A program made the position numbers and the translations under genes. 64,000 bases of DNA from HGM04593 sp045657945 (GTDB lineage Bacteria; Bacteroidota; Bacteroidia; Bacteroidales; Bacteroidaceae). The notes below the pieces were generated by a model. The model had not been told where the DNA came from. It worked only from the letters and a program-made list of their open reading frames with translations, and did not search any database. This document shows, piece by piece, positions 17,546 through 25,924 of the stretch. Numbering within the stretch: position 1 is the stretch's first letter; every line of letters begins with the position of its first letter. Location of the stretch: NCBI GenBank assembly GCA_045657945.1, contig JAZOUB010000042.1, positions 17,046 through 81,045 of the forward strand. Direction: 5' to 3'.

Positions 17546-19708
17546 ATGAGGTTCATAGTAACATTTTTCGCAGCATTGACATTCTCGCTGTATTGCACAG
17601 CATCCCACCCCACACACGACAATGAACCGCCATCCACCATAGCAATTGACGGGACAGAACTCACAGAAGCCCCTTGCACAGAGTCCGTAGCCTCAGAAGA
17701 CATGGCATCTGCGCCCACCTACACCGGAAACGACAATGTCACTCCTCAGGAACAGCCAAACGACAAGAATGGAAAGAATACCGATATGATAAAATGCCCC
17801 TCATGCTCCGGAGACAAGCAGTGCAAGACATGCAAAGGAGAAGGAGCGGTACCCATCAACAAGGACGGCATGATGCCTACCCTCATCATCCTTGCACTCA
17901 CAATGGTATTTTTCATATCAGGCAAGATTCGTTCCGACATTATTGCACTGTGCGCACTTGCATCATTGATAATTCTTGGAATACTGAATCCCCAAGAAGC
18001 CTTTGCCGGTTTCTCAAGCACATCTGTAATAATGATGGTAGGCCTTTTCGTTGTTGGAGGAGCGATTTTCCAGACTGGCCTTGCAAAGATGATTAGTTCA
18101 AAGCTCATGAGACTTGCCGGCAGCAGCGAGACACGCCTTTTCGTACTTGTAATGGCTGTCACTTCATTCATGGGCGCATTCGTCAGCAACACAGGCACGG
18201 TAGCAATTATGATACCTATTGTCGCGAGCATGGCCATGAGCGCGAAGATGAACCCCAGCCGCCTGCTCATGCCACTCGCCTTTGCCAGCAGCATGAGTGG
18301 CATGATGACCCTCATCGGTACACCACCAAACCTTGTGATAAACGAAGAACTTATCAAGAATGGAGAGGAGGGATTAGGCTTCTTCACATTCTTGCCTGTA
18401 GGTCTCATCTGCGCCTTTGTAGGAACACTTATTCTGCTTCCGCTGAGCAAGAAATATTTATCCAAGAGCGATTCAGCCGGAAACAAGAATGCCCGTAGCG
18501 CAAAATCCCTCACCACCCTTGTCAAAGAGTACGGAATCTCTAGCAACCTTCACAAAGTAAAGGTCAGCACAAACTCGTTGGCAACAGGCAAGGTGATTGG
18601 CGAGCTGAACATCAGAAAGATATACAGCCTCAACATTATTGAGGTACGCCATATCGAAGGTGGACAGCGCAATTTCCTAACAAAGACCGTTGTACAGCAA
18701 GCTGCAGATTCAGACACAAGACTACTTGCAAATGACATATTGTACATTTCAGGCAACGAAGAGAACGTAAAGAAATTTGTTGCGGATTACAAACTCGACC
18801 TCATGACCGACAACGAGAGCAAGAACCTTGACTTCTACGACATCGGCGTTGCCGAGATTGTGGTAATGCAATCGGCATCGGTTATCAACAAGACAATCAA
18901 AGAGGTCGAATTTCGCACCAGATACAATGTAAGCATCCTGGGTATAAGCCGCAAGGGCGAGTACATAAGCCACGGCCTCGCAAACGAAACCATACACGCC
19001 GGTGACGTTCTGCTTGTACAGGGAGCATGGAACAACATTGCAAACCTCGAAAAAGAGGCTACCGAATGGATTGTCATGGGACGACCACTTGAAGAGGCTG
19101 CAAAAGTAACACTCGATTACAAGGCTCCTCTTGCAGCAGTAATCATGATAGCCATGATTGCAGCTATGGCATTTAACATTGTAGCACCGGTGACTGCGGT
19201 AATGATTGCCGGACTCTTGACTGTGCTTACCGGCTGTTTCCGCAATGTCGAGGCTGCATACAAGACCATCAACTGGGAGAGCATCATGCTCATCGCAGCA
19301 ATGATTCCAATGTCAACAGCTCTTGAGACAACCGGTATTTCGGGTTGGGTATCAACATCACTGAAAGAGTCATTGGGAGGATTCAACCCAATAGTCATGC
19401 TTGCTGCAATATACTTCTCGACATCACTGCTGACCATGTTCATAAGCAACACCGCCACAGCAGTACTTATGGCACCTATTGCCATGAGTTGTGCAAGAAG
19501 TATTGACGTAAGCCCCGTACCTATGCTCTTTGCGGTAACATTGGGAGCAAGTCTCTGCTTTGCCTCACCATTCTCCACACCACCCAACGCATTGGTAAAA
19601 CCGGCAGGACAATACACATTCTCCGACTATATCAAAGTCGGCTTGCCACTCCAGATAATACTGGGCATCGTAATGATACTTGTACTTCCACTGCTTTTCC
19701 CATTCTAA
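17546..19708 (+). CDS. SLC13/ArsB-type permease with two TrkA-C domains and an N-terminal tetra-Cys knuckle
   Basis: Inner-membrane anion/sodium symporter-family protein of 720 residues. After an apparent signal peptide (about residues 1-20) and a low-complexity linker there is a knuckle with cysteines at 84, 87, 93 and 96, each pair CxxC followed by K/S-G as in DnaJ zinc centres. The first membrane block (about 108-310) contains GAFVSNTGTVAIMIP and GMMTLIGTPPNLVIN. Two TrkA-C (RCK-C) regulatory domains follow at about 330-410 and 440-515, then a second block with FISNTATAVLMAP and FASPFSTPPN. Substrate unknown (dicarboxylate, sulfate or similar). The tetra-Cys segment is not part of the usual family architecture. 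A strong promoter lies upstream. Confidence 0.85.
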   Translation: MRFIVTFFAALTFSLYCTASHPTHDNEPPSTIAIDGTELTEAPCTESVASEDMASAPTYTGNDNVTPQEQPNDKNGKNTDMIKCPSCSGDKQCKTCKGEGAVPINKDGMMPTLIILALTMVFFISGKIRSDIIALCALASLIILGILNPQEAFAGFSSTSVIMMVGLFVVGGAIFQTGLAKMISSKLMRLAGSSETRLFVLVMAVTSFMGAFVSNTGTVAIMIPIVASMAMSAKMNPSRLLMPLAFASSMSGMMTLIGTPPNLVINEELIKNGEEGLGFFTFLPVGLICAFVGTLILLPLSKKYLSKSDSAGNKNARSAKSLTTLVKEYGISSNLHKVKVSTNSLATGKVIGELNIRKIYSLNIIEVRHIEGGQRNFLTKTVVQQAADSDTRLLANDILYISGNEENVKKFVADYKLDLMTDNESKNLDFYDIGVAEIVVMQSASVINKTIKEVEFRTRYNVSILGISRKGEYISHGLANETIHAGDVLLVQGAWNNIANLEKEATEWIVMGRPLEEAAKVTLDYKAPLAAVIMIAMIAAMAFNIVAPVTAVMIAGLLTVLTGCFRNVEAAYKTINWESIMLIAAMIPMSTALETTGISGWVSTSLKESLGGFNPIVMLAAIYFSTSLLTMFISNTATAVLMAPIAMSCARSIDVSPVPMLFAVTLGASLCFASPFSTPPNALVKPAGQYTFSDYIKVGLPLQIILGIVMILVLPLLFPF

Positions 19709-19763
19709 CCAAGGCAACGCTAAAAAAGCCTGCCAAAATTACCTATTTTTGAATATAAATGAG

Positions 19764-19771
19764 TAATTTTG
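19764..19771 (+). promoter_or_regulatory. -7 box of the sigma-54 activator/lptE/secG operon
   Basis: TAATTTTG exactly matches TAnnTTTG, 18 nt before the ATG at 19790. It favours that ATG over a TTG at 19769 lying inside the box. The only nearby TTTG (19748-19751) is too close to be the -33 element. Confidence 0.45.
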
Positions 19772-19789
19772 TCAGCAAAAGAGATTGAA

Positions 19790-21019
19790 ATGAATTTAGC
19801 GGACGTACAGAGAATAAAGCAACAGTTCGGCATCATTGGAAATGACCCGGAACTAATACGCGCAATAGACACAGCCATGCAGGTTGCGCACACCGACCTG
19901 TCTGTACTCATCACAGGAGAAAGCGGTGTCGGCAAGGAGTTTTTCCCAAAGATAATACACACAAACAGCGTGCGCAAGCACGGAAAGTACATTGCCGTAA
20001 ACTGCGGAGCCATACCCGAGGGAACCATTGACTCCGAACTCTTCGGTCATGTGAAAGGCGCTTTCACAGGTGCCGTGAATGAGCGCAAAGGCTACTTCAG
20101 CGAAGCCGACGGCGGAACCATCTTCCTTGACGAAGTGGCAGAGCTTCCCATGCCCACACAGGCACGCCTCTTACGTGTACTAGAGAATGGCGAGTTCCTG
20201 CGCGTAGGCTCGTCCGACGTGGAGAAAACCAATGTACGCATCGTATGCGCAACAAACGTGGATCTTCCACAAGCCATCGCCGACGGACGCTTCAGGGAGG
20301 ATCTTTTCTACCGCCTCAACACCGTCCCCATCAACATTCCCGCACTGCGCAAACGTGGGGATGACGTAATACTGCTGTTCAAGAAGTTCTCAATGGATTT
20401 TGCAGCAAAATACAACGTTCCCAAGATACAACTCGACGAGAGTGCAAAGAAAGCACTTACAGAGTACTCTTGGCCCGGCAACATACGCCAGTTAAAAAAC
20501 ATCGCCGAGCAGATCTCAATTCTCGAGCTCAACCGCGAAATCAACAGCGAAGTAGTGTCACACTACCTGCCCAAAGAGCAGAAGAACAACCTGCCCACAC
20601 TCACAGGACGTTCAAGCGAACACAAGACATTTGAAAGCGAAAGAGAGATACTCTACAGCGTACTTTTTGACATGCGTCGCGATATAACCGAACTCAAGAA
20701 ACAGATTGAAGGCCTGCGTACAGCACAAGGGAAAGCACAGGAAGAGACTCCATATTACAACGCAGACGAAGTACCCGTCGTACAGCACCAGATACAGCAG
20801 TCCTACCAGATACAATCGCCCCGACAGGCACACTTTGAGCCGGTAGAACATCTGGTCGATGAATACATCGAAGAGACACTCTCACTTGAAGACATGGAGA
20901 AAAAAACCATCCTGCTTGCCCTTGAAAGAAACAAGGGCAAACGACGTCAGGCAGCAAAAGAGCTCAACATATCCGAGCGCACATTATACAGAAAAATAAA
21001 AGAATATGGAATTGAGTAA
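19790..21019 (+). CDS. Sigma-54-dependent transcriptional activator (AAA+, Fis-type HTH), no receiver domain
   Basis: Enhancer-binding protein of 409 residues that would remodel sigma-54 RNA polymerase. The AAA+ domain begins almost at the N-terminus: Walker A GESGVGKE near residue 45, the sigma-54 contact loop GAFTGA near 93, Walker B GGTIFLDEV near 113, and the R-finger region FREDLFYRLN near 170. A linker with a coiled-coil-like stretch (about 280-310) precedes the C-terminal Fis-type helix-turn-helix (RQAAKELNISERTLYRKI). The absence of a receiver or PAS domain means it is regulated by level or by a partner. Its last 14 nt overlap lptE, so it is translationally coupled to envelope genes. 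Its targets are not visible. Confidence 0.92.
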   Translation: MNLADVQRIKQQFGIIGNDPELIRAIDTAMQVAHTDLSVLITGESGVGKEFFPKIIHTNSVRKHGKYIAVNCGAIPEGTIDSELFGHVKGAFTGAVNERKGYFSEADGGTIFLDEVAELPMPTQARLLRVLENGEFLRVGSSDVEKTNVRIVCATNVDLPQAIADGRFREDLFYRLNTVPINIPALRKRGDDVILLFKKFSMDFAAKYNVPKIQLDESAKKALTEYSWPGNIRQLKNIAEQISILELNREINSEVVSHYLPKEQKNNLPTLTGRSSEHKTFESEREILYSVLFDMRRDITELKKQIEGLRTAQGKAQEETPYYNADEVPVVQHQIQQSYQIQSPRQAHFEPVEHLVDEYIEETLSLEDMEKKTILLALERNKGKRRQAAKELNISERTLYRKIKEYGIE

Positions 21020-21533
21020 GGTTATACGCACATTAAGATACAGCATAGCGGTATTGGCCGTAATAATCACATCCGGCTGCACCGTGAGCTACAAATTCAC
21101 AGGTGCATCAATCGACTATACCAAGGTAAAGACCATCTCCATTGAAACATTCCAGAACCGCGCCGCATACCAATGGGGACCAATGGCGCCGATGTTCAAC
21201 GAAGCACTGAATGACGCATTCGTACAGCAGACAAAACTGCAACAAGTTGCACGAGGAGGAGACCTGCAGTTGGCAGGTGAAATCACAGCATACGACCAAT
21301 ACAACAAATCCATATCATCGGACGGATACTCATCCATGGTACAGCTGAAAATGGTTGTAAACGTACGCTTTGCCAACAACACCAACCACGACGAGGATTT
21401 CGAACGACAGTTCAGCGCAACACGCGACTTTGACGCGACCCAATCACTCGACTCGGTACAGGATGAACTTGTCGAACAGATGATAAAGGAAATTGTAGAG
21501 GCAATCTTTAACGCAGCCGTTGCCAATTGGTAA
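21006..21533 (+). CDS. lptE: LptE-family LPS-assembly lipoprotein
   Basis: 175-residue lipoprotein expected to plug the LptD barrel and help insert lipopolysaccharide into the outer membrane. The N-terminus is a lipoprotein signal with lipobox ITSGC (Cys25). The mature part shows the family features: YKFTGASIDYTKVKTISIETFQNRA, then alternating strands and a C-terminal helix. The start codon overlaps the preceding regulator gene by 14 nt, and the TPR gene begins immediately after the stop. The partner lptD-like gene is at 40769-43519, not in this operon. Confidence 0.87.
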   Translation: MELSKVIRTLRYSIAVLAVIITSGCTVSYKFTGASIDYTKVKTISIETFQNRAAYQWGPMAPMFNEALNDAFVQQTKLQQVARGGDLQLAGEITAYDQYNKSISSDGYSSMVQLKMVVNVRFANNTNHDEDFERQFSATRDFDATQSLDSVQDELVEQMIKEIVEAIFNAAVANW

Positions 21534-21534
21534 G

Positions 21535-22254
21535 ATGGATAATTTGTTGACATACATATCGCACCCCGAAAAGCTCAACCGCGACACGCTGTACGAGCTG
21601 CGTCTGCTTGTGGGCAAATACCCCTATTTTGACACGGCACGTCTTCTCATGCTCAAGAACCTCTATCTGCTGCACGACATCGAGTTCGGCAAAGAGATGC
21701 GCAAGGCTGCACTCTACCTCAAGAGCCGCTGGCCAATTTTCGAACTCATGGCAGGCTATGGCACAATATCGGAGATAGAGAATGCACCGTCCGACATCCC
21801 TATAGACAGGACAATGTCGCTCATAGACGCATTCTTGGAGACAATACCATCCGAGACACTCTCGCTTGAGGCAGAGGGTGCAGCAGCAGTTGATTACGTG
21901 TCGGCATACCTGAAAGAGAACCCCCAAAAGGTGACCGACATACCCGAGCTACGCGGACAACAGCTGATAGACAACTTCCTTGCCGGCGACAACGAAAGAA
22001 TCACACTCGACCTCAGTGCGCCACACACTGCAACAGAAGCAGAGAAGCAAGAAGAAGAACAGCCCGAGAAGACCCCAACCGACTCATCATTCTTCACCGA
22101 GACATTGGCAAACATTTATATAAAACAAGGAAAATACAACAAAGCCCTTGAAATTATTAAGCGATTATATTTGGAATATCCAAATAAAAATCGTTACTTT
22201 GCAGACCAAATAAGATTTTTGGAAATTATAGTAAAACATACAAAAAAAGAATAA
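21535..22254 (+). CDS. TPR-containing protein of unknown function (lptE-secG operon)
   Basis: 240 residues, no signal peptide, so probably cytosolic. I chose the ATG at 21535, one nt after the lptE stop codon. An upstream start at 21520 would overlap lptE. The N-terminal 110 residues are helical and Leu/Tyr-rich (YELRLLVGKYPYFDTARLL). A Glu/Gln-rich linker (about 165-190) precedes a tetratricopeptide unit near the C-terminus (ETLANIYIKQGKYNKALEII). The protein lies between lptE and secG with 1-2 nt gaps. The context suggests a link to secretion or envelope assembly, but I do not recognise a specific function. Confidence 0.75.
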   Translation: MDNLLTYISHPEKLNRDTLYELRLLVGKYPYFDTARLLMLKNLYLLHDIEFGKEMRKAALYLKSRWPIFELMAGYGTISEIENAPSDIPIDRTMSLIDAFLETIPSETLSLEAEGAAAVDYVSAYLKENPQKVTDIPELRGQQLIDNFLAGDNERITLDLSAPHTATEAEKQEEEQPEKTPTDSSFFTETLANIYIKQGKYNKALEIIKRLYLEYPNKNRYFADQIRFLEIIVKHTKKE

Positions 22255-22255
22255 C

Positions 22256-22477
22256 ATGTTCAAGATTTTTATAGTACTGATTGTTTTGGTGGCAGTTTTG
22301 ATGTGCCTCATCGTGTTAATCCAAAACTCTAAAGGCGGTGGCCTCGCATCAGGTTTTGCATCATCAAACCAGATTATGGGCGTAAGAAAGACAGCCGACT
22401 TCCTTGAAAAGGCAACTTGGACCCTCGCAGCATTGATGGTAATCCTCAGCATCTGCGCGGCACACAGCTTGAATTGA
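22256..22477 (+). CDS. secG: Preprotein translocase subunit SecG
   Basis: 73-residue SecG of the SecYEG channel in the inner membrane. It has the two-helix layout: residues 1-21 hydrophobic, a short loop with the conserved QNSKGGGLASGF, then a second helix (about residues 52-70). Downstream lies a perfect 36-nt palindrome at 22531-22566. It is last in the operon with the sigma-54 activator, lptE and the TPR gene. Confidence 0.93.
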   Translation: MFKIFIVLIVLVAVLMCLIVLIQNSKGGGLASGFASSNQIMGVRKTADFLEKATWTLAALMVILSICAAHSLN

Positions 22478-22530
22478 TACATTAAAAGACAAAGCAATCA
22501 AAGCCCCACATCAGGGACACAAAGCAGATA

Positions 22531-22566
22531 CATTTATGGCGGTCAAGTACTTGACCGCCATAAATG
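22531..22566 (+). terminator. Perfect 36-nt palindrome after secG
   Basis: The two 18-nt halves are exact reverse complements with no separate loop (centre AGTACT). It lies 53 nt after the secG stop codon and before a second large hairpin, so it probably ends the secG operon. Confidence 0.65.
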
Positions 22567-22604
22567 CGTTAAATCAAATATGGCAGAGGTTTGGCAGACA
22601 CATT

Positions 22605-22652
22605 CATTTACGATAAAAGCAGAAAAGTATCTTTCTGCTTTTATCGTAAATG
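22605..22652 (-). terminator. 21-bp hairpin terminator after rarA
   Basis: The perfect 21-nt arms 22605-22625 and 22632-22652 flank a 6-nt loop, 17 nt downstream of the rarA stop on the minus strand. With the palindrome at 22531-22566 it forms a pair of back-to-back hairpins between convergent genes. Confidence 0.7.
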
Positions 22653-22668
22653 AGTCCAAATCATCCCA

Positions 22669-23949
22669 TCATTTACTGTATGGTTTCTCATCACCCCAGC
22701 ACTGTTGCATCCACGCCTTGGCCTTGGCCTCGACAGGATTGTCCTGCGGCATCCAGAACGAGAACGACTCGCCACCATCGGGCAAGAACTGCTGCTTTGC
22801 AAAGTGCCCGGGATAGTCGTGGGAGTATTTATAGCCATCGGCATACCCAAGCTCAGCCATAAGTTTTGTAGGGGCATTGCGCAGGTGCAACGGCACCGGC
22901 AGATTACCGGTTTCGCGTACAGTCTGCAACGCCTTGTTTATACCCATATATGCCGAATTACTCTTGGGTGATGTCGCAAGATAGACCACAGCCTGAGCAA
23001 GGGGAATGCGCCCCTCGGGCCAACCAATCTTTGTAACGGCATCAAATGCAGCATTTGCAAGCAACATGGCGTTTGGATTGGCAAGCCCCACATCTTCGGA
23101 TGCCGATATTACTATGCGACGTGCAATGAAAGCCGGGTCTTCGCCACCCTCAATCATACGTGCCATCCAATAGAGAGCCGCATCGGGGTCACTACCACGG
23201 ATTGACTTTATGAACGCCGAGATAATATCGTAGTGCATCTCGCCATCCTTGTCATATGCTGCAGGATTCTGCTGCAGGCACTGCTTCACCTTTTCATCGG
23301 TAATCACCACCGGCGAATCGGGGTCGCTCTCAACCACAAGTTCAAGTATGTTGAGCAGTTTGCGTGCATCGCCACCGCTGTAGCGCATGATGGCAGCAGT
23401 CTCGCGCAATTCAACGCCACGCTCTTTAAGCACAGTGTCATTATTTATCGCATAGTCAAGCAATTGCATCAAATCGTTCTGTTCCAGAGACTTGAGTACA
23501 TATAGCTGACAACGTGAGAGCAACGGGCGTATAACCTCGAACGAAGGATTCTCGGTTGTTGCACCAATGAGAGTGACAACGCCTGTCTCCACAGCACTCA
23601 AGAGTGAATCCTGTTGTGACTTACTGAAACGATGAATCTCATCGATAAAAAGTATAGCACTACCACGGGAAAAGAGCGGCGAGTTTTTCGCTTTTTCAAT
23701 AACCTCGCGCACCTCCTTGACACCCGCCGACACAGCATTGAGCGTGTAGAACGGACGGTTGAGCGTGTTGGCAATTATGCGGGCAATGGTTGTCTTGCCA
23801 GTACCCGGAGGACCCCACATGATAAACGAAAGGATTCTTCCCGAGTCTATCATGCGACGCAACACAGCGCCATCTCCAACAAGATGCTGCTGACCCACAT
23901 AATTATCGAATGACGTTGGGCGTAAACGCTCCGCCAATGGTTGTGCCAT
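22669..23949 (-). CDS. rarA: Replication-associated recombination protein RarA (MgsA), AAA+ ATPase
   Basis: Clamp-loader-like ATPase acting at stalled replication forks. The 426 residues start with MAQPLAERLRPTSFDNYVGQQHL. Walker A GPPGTGKTT is near residue 46, Walker B ILFIDEIHRFSKSQQD near 98, and sensor motif LIGATTENPSFE near 128. The C-terminal tetramerisation region includes GEDPAFIARRIVISASEDVGLANPNA and the conserved end YLPDG-like segment. Downstream of fhs on the same strand but separated by 182 bp containing a hairpin and a palindromic element, so probably transcribed separately. Confidence 0.95.
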   Translation of the reverse strand: MAQPLAERLRPTSFDNYVGQQHLVGDGAVLRRMIDSGRILSFIMWGPPGTGKTTIARIIANTLNRPFYTLNAVSAGVKEVREVIEKAKNSPLFSRGSAILFIDEIHRFSKSQQDSLLSAVETGVVTLIGATTENPSFEVIRPLLSRCQLYVLKSLEQNDLMQLLDYAINNDTVLKERGVELRETAAIMRYSGGDARKLLNILELVVESDPDSPVVITDEKVKQCLQQNPAAYDKDGEMHYDIISAFIKSIRGSDPDAALYWMARMIEGGEDPAFIARRIVISASEDVGLANPNAMLLANAAFDAVTKIGWPEGRIPLAQAVVYLATSPKSNSAYMGINKALQTVRETGNLPVPLHLRNAPTKLMAELGYADGYKYSHDYPGHFAKQQFLPDGGESFSFWMPQDNPVEAKAKAWMQQCWGDEKPYSK

Positions 23950-23970
23950 AACTATTTAAATTCAAGTAAG

Positions 23971-23996
23971 AGAGTGACCAATCAATTGGCCACTCT
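23971..23996 (-). terminator. Imperfect palindrome between fhs and rarA
   Basis: AGAGTG-A-CCAAT pairs with ATTGG-C-CACTCT with a single A-C mismatch, leaving a 2-nt centre. It is adjacent to palindromic element copy B and 22 nt upstream of the rarA start codon. Confidence 0.45.
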
Positions 23997-24009
23997 TTAA
24001 TTTATTAAG

Positions 24010-24128
24010 GAATGAATAAAAAGATGAAGTTCAAGGCTCGCGAAGGCTTCAAAACCGCAGTTCACAAAGCGTAAATGAGGATTTTGAAGACGAGCGTAAC
24101 GCAGAAATTCACTTTATAGTCATTTCTG
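24010..24128. repeat. Composite palindromic 3'-end element, copy B (long form)
   Basis: The outer imperfect arms (about 24010-24028 with 24108-24126) carry AATGAATAAAAAG and CTTTATAGTCATT. An inner stem pairs GGCTTCAAAA near 24043 with TTTTGAAGAC near 24083. The interior segment GCGAAGGCTTCAAAA aligns with GCGAAGGCTCCAAAA of copy A (4278-4386). It lies just beyond the fhs stop codon. Confidence 0.5.
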
Positions 24129-24131
24129 TTT

Positions 24132-25793
24132 TTAGCTGAGACCTACAATCTCACCATCCACAAAATCAATGCAGTTAGCCTGTGGAACCTTTGGCAAGCC
24201 AGGCATGCGGATAATGTCGCCTGCAATGGCAACAATCATCTCGGCACCTGCATTGAGCACCACATCGCGAATCTGAAGGTTAAAGTCCTTGACAGCGCCA
24301 TACTTGGTAGCATCGGCGCTGAACGAGAACTGCGTCTTGGCAATACATACAGAACACTTTGAAAGACCGTATTTCTCGGCAAGTTTGATGCGATCAAGCG
24401 CAGGCTTAGCGAATGTAACCGAAGCCGCACCGTAGATTTTCTTCGCAACCTTCTCAATCTTTGTCTGCACACTATCCTCGTCGTCGTATGTAAACTCAAG
24501 AGCCTTTGAAGGATTCTTCTCAATTGTATCAACGACAATCTGAGCCATCTCAACAGCACCATCACCACCCTGGGCAAATGCATTATTGATTACGAATGGC
24601 AAGCTAAGTTCATGCTCGCAGTGGTTGCGGAGAAGCGCCATCTCCTCGTCAGTATCAGTAGCAAAACGGTTGAACACCACAATCACTGACTGACCGAAAG
24701 AACGGAGGTTGGCAACGTGGCGGTCAAGGTTTGCAAGACCATTGCGCAAACCATCCATATCGGGCTCCTTAATCTTGTCAAGTTCAACACCACCATGCAT
24801 CTTCAAGCCCTGGGCTGTTGCAACGATAACAGTTGCATCAGGCTGCAGACCGCTCTTGCGGCAAAGAATGTTGTAGAACTTCTCTGCACCCAAGTCTGCA
24901 CCAAAGCCGGCCTCGGTAATGGTATATTCACTGTGCGCGAGCGCCATCTTTGTTGCAAGCTGCGAGTTACAGCCATGAGCGATGTTAGCGAATGGACCAC
25001 CATGGATAATTGCAGGTGTATTCTCCGTTGTCTGCACAAGGTTAGGCTGGATTGCATCCTTCAACAACACCATGATTGCACCGGCAACGCCAAGATCCTT
25101 CACTGTGAAAGGCTCGCCTGCGTATGTATAGCCAAGCATAATATTCTCGATACGACGACGCAAATCGTTCTCATCGCTTGCAAGGCAAAGGATTGCCATG
25201 AGCTCCGATGCTGGAGTGATATCAAAACCAGCCTGCTCTACGATACCATTTGTAGCAGGCCCGATACCTGTTATAATTGAACGCAATGAGCGGTCATTGA
25301 CATCAAGCACACGACGCCACAGGATTTCCTTGAGACCGAAACCATCCTTTGCATGCTGGTAGAGATAGTTGTCGAGCAATGCCGAAATCATGTTGTGAGC
25401 CGATGTTATTGCATGGAAATCACCTGTGAAGTGAAGGTTGATTTTTTCCATTGGGAGCACCTGGGCATAACCACCACCGGCTGCACCACCCTTCATACCG
25501 AAACAGGGACCGAGAGAAGGCTCACGAAGAGCTACAACAGCCTTCTTGCCAATTTTATTGAGTCCCAAAGCAAGACCAATGGATACAGTTGTCTTTCCGA
25601 TTCCCGCCTTTGTTGCAGTGATGGCAGTAACAAGGATGAGTTTACCCTTCTGCTTGCCAATGAGGTTCAAAGGCAATTTGGCAATGAACTTACCATAGTG
25701 TTCAAGGTCATTGGCATCAATACCGATCTGGGCTGCCACATTTTCAATACGCTCAAGTTTGGTTTCGTGAGCAATTTGGATGTCACTCTTCAT
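24132..25793 (-). CDS. fhs: Formate--tetrahydrofolate ligase
   Basis: ATP-dependent synthesis of 10-formyltetrahydrofolate from formate in one-carbon metabolism; cytosolic. The 553 residues fit the family. The P-loop region reads TKAGIGKTTVSIGLALG (from residue 61), where many homologues have TPAGEGKTT. Other landmarks are REPSLGPCFGMKGGAAGGGYAQV, the HAITSAHNM segment, and GFGADLGAEKFYNI. A -7 box TATCTTCG lies at 25837-25844. Confidence 0.96.
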   Translation of the reverse strand: MKSDIQIAHETKLERIENVAAQIGIDANDLEHYGKFIAKLPLNLIGKQKGKLILVTAITATKAGIGKTTVSIGLALGLNKIGKKAVVALREPSLGPCFGMKGGAAGGGYAQVLPMEKINLHFTGDFHAITSAHNMISALLDNYLYQHAKDGFGLKEILWRRVLDVNDRSLRSIITGIGPATNGIVEQAGFDITPASELMAILCLASDENDLRRRIENIMLGYTYAGEPFTVKDLGVAGAIMVLLKDAIQPNLVQTTENTPAIIHGGPFANIAHGCNSQLATKMALAHSEYTITEAGFGADLGAEKFYNILCRKSGLQPDATVIVATAQGLKMHGGVELDKIKEPDMDGLRNGLANLDRHVANLRSFGQSVIVVFNRFATDTDEEMALLRNHCEHELSLPFVINNAFAQGGDGAVEMAQIVVDTIEKNPSKALEFTYDDEDSVQTKIEKVAKKIYGAASVTFAKPALDRIKLAEKYGLSKCSVCIAKTQFSFSADATKYGAVKDFNLQIRDVVLNAGAEMIVAIAGDIIRMPGLPKVPQANCIDFVDGEIVGLS

Positions 25794-25836
25794 AGTATAT
25801 GTCTGTTATTTTAATTGATATTTCCCTATAATAGCG

Positions 25837-25844
25837 CGAAGATA
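25837..25844 (-). promoter_or_regulatory. -7 promoter box for fhs
   Basis: TATCTTCG on the minus strand, 44 nt upstream of the fhs start codon. No convincing -33 TTTG seen. Confidence 0.4.
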
Positions 25845-25924
25845 ATATTTTTTATTGAGAAATACGGTCATTCAAGTCACAAATACAAGTCCAACAATAA
25901 AATTAAGAAAACTTGAGACACGAC

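Noticed and set aside
17797..17837. A DnaJ-type chaperone fused to the permease
   Set aside because: Only one CxxC pair repeat is present and no J domain; treated as an isolated knuckle.
17746..18546. 266-codon minus-strand frame inside the SLC13 permease
   Set aside because: Hydrophobic antisense of a membrane protein gives long open frames by codon symmetry; no independent support.
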